64,000 nt of DNA from an uncultured Bacteroidota bacterium (GTDB taxonomy: Bacteria > Bacteroidota > Bacteroidia > Flavobacteriales > Flavobacteriaceae), in contig CABZIT010000003.1 in the NCBI GenBank assembly GCA_902525795.1, positions 1-64,000 on the forward strand, in the 5' to 3' direction. Each line of letters starts with the position of its first letter. The stretch's first letter is position 1. The notes under the pieces are model-generated. The model ran no database searches. It saw nothing but the letters and a program-made list of their open reading frames with translations, and was not told the origin of the DNA. The translations under genes and the position numbers were made by a program. Positions 17,806 through 27,267 of this stretch are shown piece after piece.

Positions 17806-18764
17806 TCAGTATTAAAATTTTTAATTATCTCATTGGCTACAAAAAGAGCTTTATGACCATCAACTAAATTAACAACAGGTCTCGTATCATTTATAATCGA
17901 ATCAGAAAAGCTATTTAATTCATCAAGAATTGCATTGTTTTCTTTAATATTTGGCTTACTAAAAAAAATATTTTTTGTGCTTCCATCGGCTAAATCTAAT
18001 TTCATAAGTGGAATTTCATTAGAATTATTATCTATTTCAATTATTTCTGATTTTTTATTTAAAAAGTCAATGGAAATATATTTACCAGTTTGAAAAAACC
18101 TTGTTTTTCTCATATTTTTAATCGAAACTCTGCTTGCAGTTAAATTTGCTACACATCCGTTTTTAAATTCAATTCTTGCATTAGCTATGTCTGGTGTCGA
18201 GCTAATTACAGAAACACCACTGGATGATATTTTTATTATTTCAGAATCAACTGAACTTAATATAATATCTATATCATGAATCATTAGGTCAAGAACAACT
18301 GAAACATCTGTTCCTCTTGCATTAAACTGAGCCAAGCGATGAGATTCAATAAACATTGGATTATTTATTTTGTTTTCAATTGCAGTAAATGCGGGATTAA
18401 ATCTTTCGACATGTCCAACCTGTATTTTTAAGTTTCTTTTTTTATTTAGTTGTATAAGCTCTTTAGAGTCTTTTAAGCTATCACACACAGGTTTTTCAAT
18501 AAAAATGTGAACATTAGATGCAATACATTCTTTTGCGTACTCAAAATGAAAGGGAGTAGGGGTTACAATGCAGATAACATCAGATTTATTAATTAAATCA
18601 TTGGAATTTTTAAAAAAATCACAATTAAATTCCTTAGAGACAACCTTTGCAATGTCTAGGTTTTTATCATAAACTCCTGCAAGTTGATATCTTTTAGATT
18701 CAGAGAGCTGTCTTATATGAAATTTACCAAGATGACCACATCCAATAACTCCAGCTTTTAGCAT
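17802..18764 (-). CDS. Gfo/Idh/MocA family oxidoreductase
   Basis: KAGVIGCGHLGKFHIRQLSES, VHIFIEKPVCDSLKDSKELI, VGHVERFNPAF. Confidence 0.88.
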   Translation of the reverse strand: MLKAGVIGCGHLGKFHIRQLSESKRYQLAGVYDKNLDIAKVVSKEFNCDFFKNSNDLINKSDVICIVTPTPFHFEYAKECIASNVHIFIEKPVCDSLKDSKELIQLNKKRNLKIQVGHVERFNPAFTAIENKINNPMFIESHRLAQFNARGTDVSVVLDLMIHDIDIILSSVDSEIIKISSSGVSVISSTPDIANARIEFKNGCVANLTASRVSIKNMRKTRFFQTGKYISIDFLNKKSEIIEIDNNSNEIPLMKLDLADGSTKNIFFSKPNIKENNAILDELNSFSDSIINDTRPVVNLVDGHKALFVANEIIKNFNTE

Positions 18765-18780
18765 AAATTTTTGTTTTTTA

Positions 18781-18788
18781 CAAATTTA
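18781..18788 (-). promoter_or_regulatory. Bacteroidota -7 box (TAAATTTG on minus strand)
   Basis: caaattta on plus strand, 16 nt before the 18764 start. Confidence 0.45.
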
Positions 18789-18833
18789 AACTTTTGCTGT
18801 CAATATGTTTAAATTTTGCTTTAATTTGTTATT

Positions 18834-19475
18834 ATGTTGGATTCATTTAAGCATCAAGGTCTAAGAAATTTACTTGTTGAAAAGCTAAGACTAAAGGGAA
18901 TCAAAAATAAGGCTGTTTTGGATGCAATCTCAAAAGTTCCAAGACACTTATTCATGGATTCAAGTTTTGGTGATCATGCATATCAAGATAAAGCGTTTCC
19001 TATTTCATCTGGTCAAACAATATCTCAACCATACACAGTTGCTCTTCAAACAGAATTACTAAATGTATCCCCAGGAGATAAAGTTTTAGAAATTGGAACT
19101 GGAAGTGGTTATCAGGCTGCTGTACTTTGTGAAATGGGAATAAAGGTATACACAATTGAAAGAATCAAGTCCTTATTTTTAAAATCAAAATCATTTTTAA
19201 CATCAATTAATTATCAACCAAAAAAAATAATTTATGGTGATGGATTTCAAGGATTTGATGAAAAAGCACCATATGATGCAATAATTGTTACTGCTGGTGC
19301 AAATGAAATTCCAAAAGATTTGGTAGCTCAACTAAAAAACGGTGGAGTTATGGTTATTCCCATTGGAAACTCTTCTCAAAAAATGATTCAATATTCCAAA
19401 AAAAGGAATGGCGAGGTTGAAATCAATGAGTTTGGTGATTTTAAGTTTGTTCCCATGTTAAAGGATACTATTTAG
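18834..19475 (+). CDS. pcm: Protein-L-isoaspartate O-methyltransferase
   Basis: VPRHLFMDSSFGDHAYQDKAFPISSGQTISQPYTVALQTELL, VLEIGTGSGYQAAVL. Confidence 0.93.
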   Translation: MLDSFKHQGLRNLLVEKLRLKGIKNKAVLDAISKVPRHLFMDSSFGDHAYQDKAFPISSGQTISQPYTVALQTELLNVSPGDKVLEIGTGSGYQAAVLCEMGIKVYTIERIKSLFLKSKSFLTSINYQPKKIIYGDGFQGFDEKAPYDAIIVTAGANEIPKDLVAQLKNGGVMVIPIGNSSQKMIQYSKKRNGEVEINEFGDFKFVPMLKDTI

Positions 19476-19914
19476 AAAATTTATCAATTCTTTTTTTTAT
19501 ATCTTTTTCTTTCAAAGCTTGTCTTTTATCATATAATTTTTTACCTGTAGCAGTGCTAATTTCAATTTTAGCATAACCCTTTTCGTTTATAAAAAGTTTT
19601 GTGGGTATAATGGAATTTCCTTTTTGATCCTTGGTTTTTTTTATTTTACCAAGTTCTTTTTTATTCAAAAGAAGTTTTCTATCTCTTTTCGGATTGTAAT
19701 GATCATTGTTTGAAAATTCATACTTCAGAATATTCATGTTAACGATAAATAGCTCATTTTCAATAAATTTACAGAAGCTTTCCTTTATGGAAACCTTGCC
19801 ATTTCTGATTGATTTTATTTCACTTCCAGAAAGTACTATTCCAGCGACATAATGATCATGAAGGTAATATTCAAATTTTGCTTTTTTGTTTAATATTTTA
19901 AGTTTAGAATTCAT
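19468..19914 (-). CDS. smpB: SsrA-binding protein
   Basis: NKKAKFEYYLHDHYVAGIVLSGSEIKSIRNGKVSIKESFC, LYDKRQALKEKDIKKRI. Confidence 0.95.
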   Translation of the reverse strand: MNSKLKILNKKAKFEYYLHDHYVAGIVLSGSEIKSIRNGKVSIKESFCKFIENELFIVNMNILKYEFSNNDHYNPKRDRKLLLNKKELGKIKKTKDQKGNSIIPTKLFINEKGYAKIEISTATGKKLYDKRQALKEKDIKKRIDKFSK

Positions 19915-20002
19915 TTTATAAAGTAAAGCTTTCTGTTAATTATTTTTTAATAAGTAGCTTTTTAATATCTAAAAAATGCATTTATATTGCAGATCAATTG
20001 CT

Positions 20003-20010
20003 TAATTTTG
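20003..20010 (+). promoter_or_regulatory. Bacteroidota -7 box (TAATTTTG) upstream of glyA
   Basis: Matches TAnnTTTG, 25 nt before the start codon. Confidence 0.45.
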
Positions 20011-20035
20011 TACTTATCATAATTATTATACAAAT

Positions 20036-21310
20036 ATGCAAAAAGATAAGGAAATTTTTGATTTAATTGATGCAGAAAAGAAACGTCAAATTGAAGGAAT
20101 TGAGTTAATTGCATCTGAAAACTTTACTAGCGATCAGGTCATGCTAGCTACTGGTTCAATTTTGACAAATAAGTATGCGGAAGGTTATCCTGGAAAGAGA
20201 TATTATGGTGGATGTCAAGTTGTTGACGAGATTGAATCAATAGCAATTGAACGCGCAAAGGAGTTATTTGGTGCTTGTTGGGCAAATGTTCAACCGCACT
20301 CTGGCAGTCAAGCAAATTCTGCAGTTTTTTTCGCTTGTTTAAAACCTGGTGATAAAATTATGGGTTTTGACCTTTCACATGGTGGCCATTTGACCCACGG
20401 ATCTAGTGTAAATTTTTCAGGAAGATTGTATAACCCAGTTTTTTATGGCGTAGAAAAGGAAACAGGATTATTAGATTATGATAAAATTGAAAAAATGGCA
20501 ATTGAAGAAAAGCCTCAAATGATTATTGCTGGTGCTTCTGCATACTCAAGAGATATTGACTTCAAAAGGTTCAGGCAAATTGCCGACAAAGTTGATGCAT
20601 TTCTTTTAGCAGATATTTCTCATCCCTCAGGATTAATTGCAAAAGGTGTCTTGAATGACCCAGTTCCTCACTGTCATATTGTAACAACTACAACACATAA
20701 AACTCTCAGAGGTCCTAGGGGAGGTTTAATTTTAATGGGTAATGATTTTGACAATCCATTTGGTTTAAAGTTTAAAAGTGGAAAACTTAAAAAAATGTCT
20801 TCCCTCTTAGACGCGGCCATATTTCCAGGAAACCAGGGTGGTCCATTGGAGCATGTAATTGCTGCAAAAGCGGTTGCCTTTGATGAAGCTCTTTCTGATG
20901 ATTTTTTAAATTATATTGTCCAAGTGAAGAAAAATGCTAATGTAATGTCTAAAGAATTTATAAATAGAGGTTATAATATTATCACAGGAGGAACTGATAA
21001 TCATTTAATGTTAATTGATTTAAGAAATAAAAATATAAATGGCAAAGACGCCGAAGCTGTGTTAGGAAAAGCTGAAATTACAGTAAATAAAAATATGGTT
21101 CCATTTGATGATAAGTCTCCTTTCGTAACCTCTGGAATAAGAGTGGGTACCGCGGCTATTACCACTAGAGGTTTGTTAGAAAGTGATATGAAAACAGTAG
21201 TTGGATTTATCGATGAGGCATTAAAAAGTCATGAAAACCCACAAAAATTGGATTCAATAGCAGAAGATGTTATAGACTTTATGAAGGGAAGACCTTTATT
21301 TAAAGCCTAA
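20036..21310 (+). CDS. glyA: Serine hydroxymethyltransferase
   Basis: [59 protein letters not shown]. Confidence 0.97.
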   Translation: MQKDKEIFDLIDAEKKRQIEGIELIASENFTSDQVMLATGSILTNKYAEGYPGKRYYGGCQVVDEIESIAIERAKELFGACWANVQPHSGSQANSAVFFACLKPGDKIMGFDLSHGGHLTHGSSVNFSGRLYNPVFYGVEKETGLLDYDKIEKMAIEEKPQMIIAGASAYSRDIDFKRFRQIADKVDAFLLADISHPSGLIAKGVLNDPVPHCHIVTTTTHKTLRGPRGGLILMGNDFDNPFGLKFKSGKLKKMSSLLDAAIFPGNQGGPLEHVIAAKAVAFDEALSDDFLNYIVQVKKNANVMSKEFINRGYNIITGGTDNHLMLIDLRNKNINGKDAEAVLGKAEITVNKNMVPFDDKSPFVTSGIRVGTAAITTRGLLESDMKTVVGFIDEALKSHENPQKLDSIAEDVIDFMKGRPLFKA

Positions 21311-22899
21311 TCATCAATTATTTGGTGTTGGTATGCCCCTAGATCGGGAGCTTCAGTTCTGTTATAACCGTTTAAATCAAAAGGATAAAGAATGGCGTAG
21401 TTAATATTTCCTAAGCCAATAACCTCTGAATTTTCATCAATTGTTAAATTATTAGCATATGGATCCACAAAACTTGGATTTAAATTTAGAAATAAGTTAT
21501 TGTACTTGGGGGAGTCGAAATTCAAATTAGGATTATTTCCAAAAAAATTAGAACTATCATAAAATTTCAACAGGGAGTTTTGAACAACAAAGTCTAAATC
21601 AGAATCTTCAATTTGTTCAACAAGAAACTCAATATTTTGGTTTCCATAAATAATGGAATTACTAAGCCGCATTTCAAAAAACTCATTAATATATCCATTA
21701 TTGTCCAAATCAATATAATAGTCGTTAAATAATAATGACGGAAACTGTCGTGCACTGGATGTCCAATAATTAGCAATAGTGCAATGATTTAAGTTGTATT
21801 TTCCTCCAAAAATTCCAGCAAACGAAGATTGCCCAGATTTATTGATTACTAAGTTATTGGCTTCTACTGACGAAGCTCTAGCTAAAATTCCAAAACTACT
21901 ACTATTAAAAACTTTTACATTTTCTAAACTAAGTTGAGGCTCTTGATTAAATTGTCCACCAGTAGCATAAATTCCAATGGTAGCATTTTTAATAGTTGTG
22001 AAATTAAATTTATTATTCAAACTACCATCCATTAACCAAATTAATCCCCATTGACCAGGGATATCTTCGAAATATGGCTCAAGACGATCTCCTTGAATAA
22101 TCACTTCATTTTCTAATGTATCAATACTGTTACTCAATTCACCACTTACTTGAATCGATCCTCCATTGCCAACAATAATTCCAGAATTTCTGTGAAAATG
22201 TATTCTTGCTCCCTTTTCAACAGTAAGAATTTGATTGGGGCCAACAGCTGCGTATCCATAAATTACGTAAGGTTTATTATTATTAAGATGTAGCTCGTCA
22301 TTTTCTAGAAATCTTCCCCTAATTTCAGAGTCTTCATTAATACCATCACCGTCTAAATCAATTGAAAGAGTCTCATAAAAATATTCGCCATTATTTGCAA
22401 ATCTTTCGGGATAGATAAAAACAGCATCTTTTACAAGTGTAATTAATTCAACCTCTTGTGTATTATTATTACTAAAAAATTCAATTTTATCCTCATATAA
22501 GAGCGAATTATCTGGGGTAATTATATTTTCAATATTTATGGTAGTTTCGATAAAAATGTAAAGACTATCATTGGCTAGTAACTCAATATTTTCAAATATT
22601 TTTCCTTCTGCACCGTTATTCTGATCATAAATTCCATCCACATTAAGTCTATATAATGATTCTAAACCTTTTTTTAATCTTATTTGGGGAATTACAACAT
22701 TATTTGAGGAATTATTATAGACTTTTAAATTATAGGTGCTCGAACCAATATTAGAAAAAACTGTATCCAGATAAACTGTATCTTTTGAAAAAGAAAGGTT
22801 CGATTCGTTTACAACAAATGAAATTTCTCTATCGCATGAATACCAAAAAATTAGACATAGACATAAACAAAAAAATGATTGAATGTACTTGATCATCAT
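21307..22899 (-). CDS. Secreted lipoprotein with right-handed parallel beta-helix-like region
   Basis: Lipobox-like [31 protein letters not shown], repeated short beta-strand pattern, terminal DLGAYQHQ choice-of-anchor-like ending. Confidence 0.7.
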   Translation of the reverse strand: MMIKYIQSFFCLCLCLIFWYSCDREISFVVNESNLSFSKDTVYLDTVFSNIGSSTYNLKVYNNSSNNVVIPQIRLKKGLESLYRLNVDGIYDQNNGAEGKIFENIELLANDSLYIFIETTINIENIITPDNSLLYEDKIEFFSNNNTQEVELITLVKDAVFIYPERFANNGEYFYETLSIDLDGDGINEDSEIRGRFLENDELHLNNNKPYVIYGYAAVGPNQILTVEKGARIHFHRNSGIIVGNGGSIQVSGELSNSIDTLENEVIIQGDRLEPYFEDIPGQWGLIWLMDGSLNNKFNFTTIKNATIGIYATGGQFNQEPQLSLENVKVFNSSSFGILARASSVEANNLVINKSGQSSFAGIFGGKYNLNHCTIANYWTSSARQFPSLLFNDYYIDLDNNGYINEFFEMRLSNSIIYGNQNIEFLVEQIEDSDLDFVVQNSLLKFYDSSNFFGNNPNLNFDSPKYNNLFLNLNPSFVDPYANNLTIDENSEVIGLGNINYAILYPFDLNGYNRTEAPDLGAYQHQIIDD

Positions 22900-23936
22900 T
22901 TTAAAATTTTAATTTCAAAAACTTTGTCCCACATCTTTCCAGTGACAAAAAAAGATTTTCTATCACGGTGGTAAGCAATTCCATTAATAACGTCTAGTTT
23001 CTCATGTTGAGTTACCTTTTCACTTAAATTAGATAGATTAATAACCCCTTCAATTGCGCCATTTTTAGGATTGATTATTGCAATTCCCTCAAATAAGTAC
23101 CTATTTGCATAAATTTTACCATCTACCCACTCAAGCTCATTTAAGCCAACAACTTTATTTTTATTTGTATAAATTTCAATATAATTTTCTTCAGAATAAT
23201 TCTTTTTTGGATTTAAAATCCAAATTTTTTCAGATCCATCACTTTTGTAGAGTTTAATCCCATCATTACAAAGTCCCCATCCTTCTTTGCTGTTATAATA
23301 ATCAAATGAAGAAATTTTTTTAAATGTTTCAAGATCATATACAAGTCCTATTTTTTCTTTCCAAGTTAATTGAATTATTTTATTATTTATGATTGTTAAA
23401 CCCTCTGCAAATTGGTTTGACGGTAATGAAATTTCATTTAAATATTGACCATTTTTGTAATCAACTTTAATTAATTTAGATTTTCCATATTGACCAAGAC
23501 TTTCATAAAGAGTATCATTAAAAAACTCCAAACCTTGTGTATAATTATTTTTACTTCTACTAAATTCATTTAAGATTTCATAATCGAATATTTCGGGCAT
23601 TTTACTACTAAGTATAGTAAACTTAATTTTTTCGTGTTGATGATTTTCTATGAATAATTCCTTTTTACCTAAAGTTAAATTTTCTAATGTAAAGTAATAC
23701 TTGCTTGATTCAGAAATATCTTTTTTTACAGGCAAAATCGAGATCAATTTCATATTATTTTTGATTTTAAATGTCAAATCTTTTTTGCTATTTACCCAAA
23801 GCATAAGGGTATCATTATTTTTTAATTGACTATTTAGAATATTTGATTTAACAAATATTTTTTTATCAATTATATTATTATCACAGGAAAATTGTGCAAC
23901 TAAAAAAAATATTAAAGAAGGAATATAAAATTTCAA
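22896..23936 (-). CDS. Glutaminyl-peptide cyclotransferase-like lipoprotein
   Basis: NNYTQGLEFFNDTLYESLGQYGKSKL, EGWGLCNDGIKLYKSDGSEKIW, LNELEWVDGKIYANRY; lipobox FSC. Confidence 0.85.
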   Translation of the reverse strand: MKFYIPSLIFFLVAQFSCDNNIIDKKIFVKSNILNSQLKNNDTLMLWVNSKKDLTFKIKNNMKLISILPVKKDISESSKYYFTLENLTLGKKELFIENHQHEKIKFTILSSKMPEIFDYEILNEFSRSKNNYTQGLEFFNDTLYESLGQYGKSKLIKVDYKNGQYLNEISLPSNQFAEGLTIINNKIIQLTWKEKIGLVYDLETFKKISSFDYYNSKEGWGLCNDGIKLYKSDGSEKIWILNPKKNYSEENYIEIYTNKNKVVGLNELEWVDGKIYANRYLFEGIAIINPKNGAIEGVINLSNLSEKVTQHEKLDVINGIAYHRDRKSFFVTGKMWDKVFEIKILK

Positions 23937-24006
23937 TTTATTTTTTTTTCAAATTTAAGCTATATTTTTAACCTTTTACACACGATAGTATCTAATAATA
24001 ATAATG

Positions 24007-24014
24007 TATATTTG
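24007..24014 (+). promoter_or_regulatory. Bacteroidota -7 box (TATATTTG) for the SRP RNA
   Basis: Matches TAnnTTTG; 4 nt upstream of the predicted SRP RNA 5' end. Confidence 0.65.
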
Positions 24015-24018
24015 TTTT

Positions 24019-24112
24019 GGCAAGTCCTACACAACTAGCTCCTGATAAATCCTCCAGGGTGGGAACACAGCAAAGGTATTCGGTTGTAGCAGTGTGATGT
24101 AGATAGCTTGCC
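24019..24112 (+). ncRNA. ffs: Small bacterial SRP RNA (4.5S)
   Basis: GGCAAG...CTTGCC terminal pairing, internal CCUCCAGGGUGGGAACACAGCAAAGGUA SRP apical motif with GGAA loop, followed by a T-tract. Confidence 0.88.
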
Positions 24113-24124
24113 ATTTTTTTTATT

Positions 24125-24925
24125 ATGAAAAAAGTAGTTTTAGTTACGGGCGCTTCCTCTGGTATAGGTTTGTCAATTGCAAATTATCTTCATCTTCAAA
24201 AAAAATATATTGTATATGGTACCTCTAGAAAAATTAATAATAGCTCTAATTTTTCTTTTAATTTAATAGAGCTAGATGTTACAGAAAAATCATCGGTTCA
24301 AAGATGTATCGCTGAGATACTCAAAAAAGAGTCTAAAATTGATATATTAATAAATAATGCAGGTGTGGGTATCACGGGTCCATTAGAAGAAATACCAACG
24401 AGTGAAATCAACAAACACTTTCAAACAAATGTCATTGGTCCAATATTATTGATTAAGCAAGTTTTACCATTCATGAAATCCAGTAAAAATGGTGTTATTA
24501 TCAATATTACCTCAGTTGCTGGGCAAATTGCAACACCATTTCGCTCTATTTACAGTGGAGGTAAAGCTGCTCTTGAAATTATCTCTGAAACTCTAGCAAT
24601 GGAGGTTAGAAGTTTTGGAATTGATGTAGTATCAATTGCACCAGGAGATTTTAATACAAATATTTCAAAAAGAAGGTTTCATTCTCCAGTAATAAATACA
24701 TCTGATTATAAGTCATATGCTGAATCACTTAAAAAAATGAATCTGGGGGTCAATAAAGGTTCAGACCCAGAAAAAATCGCGAAATTGGTTAGTACTATTT
24801 TACTAAAAAGAAGACCTAGAATTCGATATAGAGTAGGTTCATTTATTGAAAAAAATGGGATAATTTTAAAAAGGATTTTACCACAAAGAATTTATGAAAA
24901 GCTAATCCTCAAGCTTTTTAGTTAA
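24125..24925 (+). CDS. SDR family NAD(P)-dependent oxidoreductase
   Basis: KKVVLVTGASSGIGLSIANYL, NNAGVGITGPLEE, YSGGKAALEIISETLAMEV. Confidence 0.9.
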   Translation: MKKVVLVTGASSGIGLSIANYLHLQKKYIVYGTSRKINNSSNFSFNLIELDVTEKSSVQRCIAEILKKESKIDILINNAGVGITGPLEEIPTSEINKHFQTNVIGPILLIKQVLPFMKSSKNGVIINITSVAGQIATPFRSIYSGGKAALEIISETLAMEVRSFGIDVVSIAPGDFNTNISKRRFHSPVINTSDYKSYAESLKKMNLGVNKGSDPEKIAKLVSTILLKRRPRIRYRVGSFIEKNGIILKRILPQRIYEKLILKLFS

Positions 24926-24979
24926 AATCTACTCCTTTTTCTTTTTTTATTTGTTGTAAATTCGTGAAAAATAATTTAC

Positions 24980-25636
24980 ATGAAATTTTTTATAGATACA
25001 GCCAATTTAAATCAGATAAAAGAAGCACAAAATTTAGGTATCCTAGATGGTGTTACTACAAATCCATCTTTGATGGCAAAAGAAGGAATCACTGGAAAAG
25101 AAAATATTTTGGACCACTATTCTAAAATTTGTAACATCGTTGATGGAGATGTTTCTGCTGAGGTTATTGCAACTGATTTCGAAAACATAATAATTGAAGG
25201 TGAAGAGCTTGCCAATATAAATCCTCAAATAGTTATTAAATTACCAATGACACACGATGGTATAAAAGCTACAAAATATTTTTCAAATAAAGGTATTAAA
25301 ACTAATGTTACACTTATTTTTTCTGCTGGTCAAGCATTGCTTGCAGCAAAGGCTGGTGCTACTTACGTTTCCCCATTTCTGGGCAGATTAGACGATATTT
25401 CAACTGATGGTTTAAATTTAATTTCTGAAATTAGAGAAATTTTTGATAATTATAATTTTCAGACACACATACTTGCTGCATCAATTAGACATACTATGCA
25501 TATTATTGATTGTGCTAAAATTGGTGCAGATGTTATAACATCTCCTCTGAGCTCAATCTCTGGATTACTAAATCACCCTCTCACAGATATTGGTTTAGAA
25601 AAGTTTTTAAGTGACTACAAAAAAGGAAACAAATAA
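24980..25636 (+). CDS. fsa: Fructose-6-phosphate aldolase/small transaldolase
   Basis: [50 protein letters not shown]. Confidence 0.93.
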   Translation: MKFFIDTANLNQIKEAQNLGILDGVTTNPSLMAKEGITGKENILDHYSKICNIVDGDVSAEVIATDFENIIIEGEELANINPQIVIKLPMTHDGIKATKYFSNKGIKTNVTLIFSAGQALLAAKAGATYVSPFLGRLDDISTDGLNLISEIREIFDNYNFQTHILAASIRHTMHIIDCAKIGADVITSPLSSISGLLNHPLTDIGLEKFLSDYKKGNK

Positions 25637-25644
25637 GATAAAAC

Positions 25645-27267
25645 ATGTTATCAGTTTCTAATTTATCAATTCAATTTGGAAAAAGAGTTCTTTTTGATAA
25701 TGTTAATACAACTTTTAATAATGGTAATTGTTACGGAATCATTGGAGCTAATGGTGCTGGTAAATCTACATTCCTCAAAATGCTAAGCGGTAAATTAGAC
25801 CCAACATCCGGAAATGTTTTTTTAGAGCCTAGTAAAAGAATGTCAGTTCTTGAACAAGATCATAGAATTTTTGATGACAATTCCGTGATTGAGACAGTTA
25901 TTATGGGAAATATGAATCTTTATAGGATAAAAAAGGAAATTGATAGTCTTTATGAAAATTACACTGATGAGAATGCAGATAAAATTGGTTCTTTACAGGT
26001 TAAATATGAGGAAATGGATGGTTGGAATGCAGAAAGTAATGCTGCTTCATTACTGTCAAATCTCGGAATAAAAGAGGATCTGCATTATTCTAAAATGGTT
26101 GATATTGATCCAAAAATTAAAGTTAGGGTTTTATTAGCTAAATCATTATTTGGTAATCCTGATGTTTTAATTATGGATGAACCAACTAATGATCTAGACT
26201 ATGAAACAATTTCCTGGTTGGAAGAGTATTTAGCAAATTTTGATAATTGTATAATTGTTGTTTCACATGATAGGCATTTTTTAGATTCTATTTGTACTCA
26301 TATTTCCGATATTGATTTTGGAAAAATCAATCATTATTCAGGTAATTATACTTTTTGGTATGAATCTTCTCAATTAGCTGCTAGACAAAGGGTACAGCAA
26401 AATAAAAAGGCCGAGGAGAAAAAGAAAGAATTAGAAGAGTTTATTGCAAGATTTAGTGCTAATGTCGCAAAAAGTAAGCAAGCCACTAGCAGAAAAAAAA
26501 TGATTGATAAATTAAATATTCACGAAATAAAACCCTCAAGCAGAAGGTATCCTGCAATTATTTTTGAAAGAGAGCGAGAAGCTGGTGATCAAATTTTAAA
26601 TGTTGAAAACCTATCTAAATCAATTGAAAATGAGATTTTATTTAAAAACATTGATCTAAATCTTTCAAAGGGGGACAAAGTTTTGGTTTTTTCAAGAGAC
26701 TCAAGAGCCACTACAAATTTTTTTCAAATAATTAATAATTATTTACAGCCCGACTCAGGTTCTTTCAATTGGGGGATTACTACGTCACAGTCTTATTTGC
26801 CATTAGATAATAATGATTTTTTTGATAAAAATATTAATCTTGTTGAATGGTTAAGGGAATATGCAAATAATGAGGAAGAAAGAGAAGAAGTTTATTTAAG
26901 AGGTTTTTTAGGTAAAATGATTTTTTCAGGTGATGATGCATTAAAAAAATGTAATGTTCTTTCCGGGGGAGAAAAAGTTAGGTGCATGATTTCTAGAATG
27001 ATGATGAAAAAAGGTAATGTTTTAATTTTGGATGAACCAACAAATCACTTGGATCTGGAAAGTATTACTGCTTTTAACAACTCGCTCAAAAATTTCAAAG
27101 GTACTGTTCTATTTTCTACCCATGACCATGAATTTGCTCAAACTATTGCAAATAGGATTATTGAACTTACCCCTTATGGTATCATTGATCGATATATGAC
27201 TTTTGAAGAATATATGAAAGATTCAAAGATCAAACAATTAAGGGAGTCAATGCTTGAAGCTACCTAA
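25645..27267 (+). CDS. ABC-F family ATP-binding cassette protein (Ettα/YbiT-like)
   Basis: Two Walker A/LSGGE-type domains: GIIGANGAGKSTFLKMLSGKLDP, LIMDEPTNDLDYETI, LSGGEKVRCMISRMMMKKGNVLILDEPTNHLD; no TM. Confidence 0.92.
   Translation: MLSVSNLSIQFGKRVLFDNVNTTFNNGNCYGIIGANGAGKSTFLKMLSGKLDPTSGNVFLEPSKRMSVLEQDHRIFDDNSVIETVIMGNMNLYRIKKEIDSLYENYTDENADKIGSLQVKYEEMDGWNAESNAASLLSNLGIKEDLHYSKMVDIDPKIKVRVLLAKSLFGNPDVLIMDEPTNDLDYETISWLEEYLANFDNCIIVVSHDRHFLDSICTHISDIDFGKINHYSGNYTFWYESSQLAARQRVQQNKKAEEKKKELEEFIARFSANVAKSKQATSRKKMIDKLNIHEIKPSSRRYPAIIFEREREAGDQILNVENLSKSIENEILFKNIDLNLSKGDKVLVFSRDSRATTNFFQIINNYLQPDSGSFNWGITTSQSYLPLDNNDFFDKNINLVEWLREYANNEEEREEVYLRGFLGKMIFSGDDALKKCNVLSGGEKVRCMISRMMMKKGNVLILDEPTNHLDLESITAFNNSLKNFKGTVLFSTHDHEFAQTIANRIIELTPYGIIDRYMTFEEYMKDSKIKQLRESMLEAT

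Noticed and set aside
24019-24112. Riboswitch or tRNA-like leader of the SDR gene
   Set aside because: The terminal pairing and the GGAA-loop SRP motif fit small SRP RNA much better.
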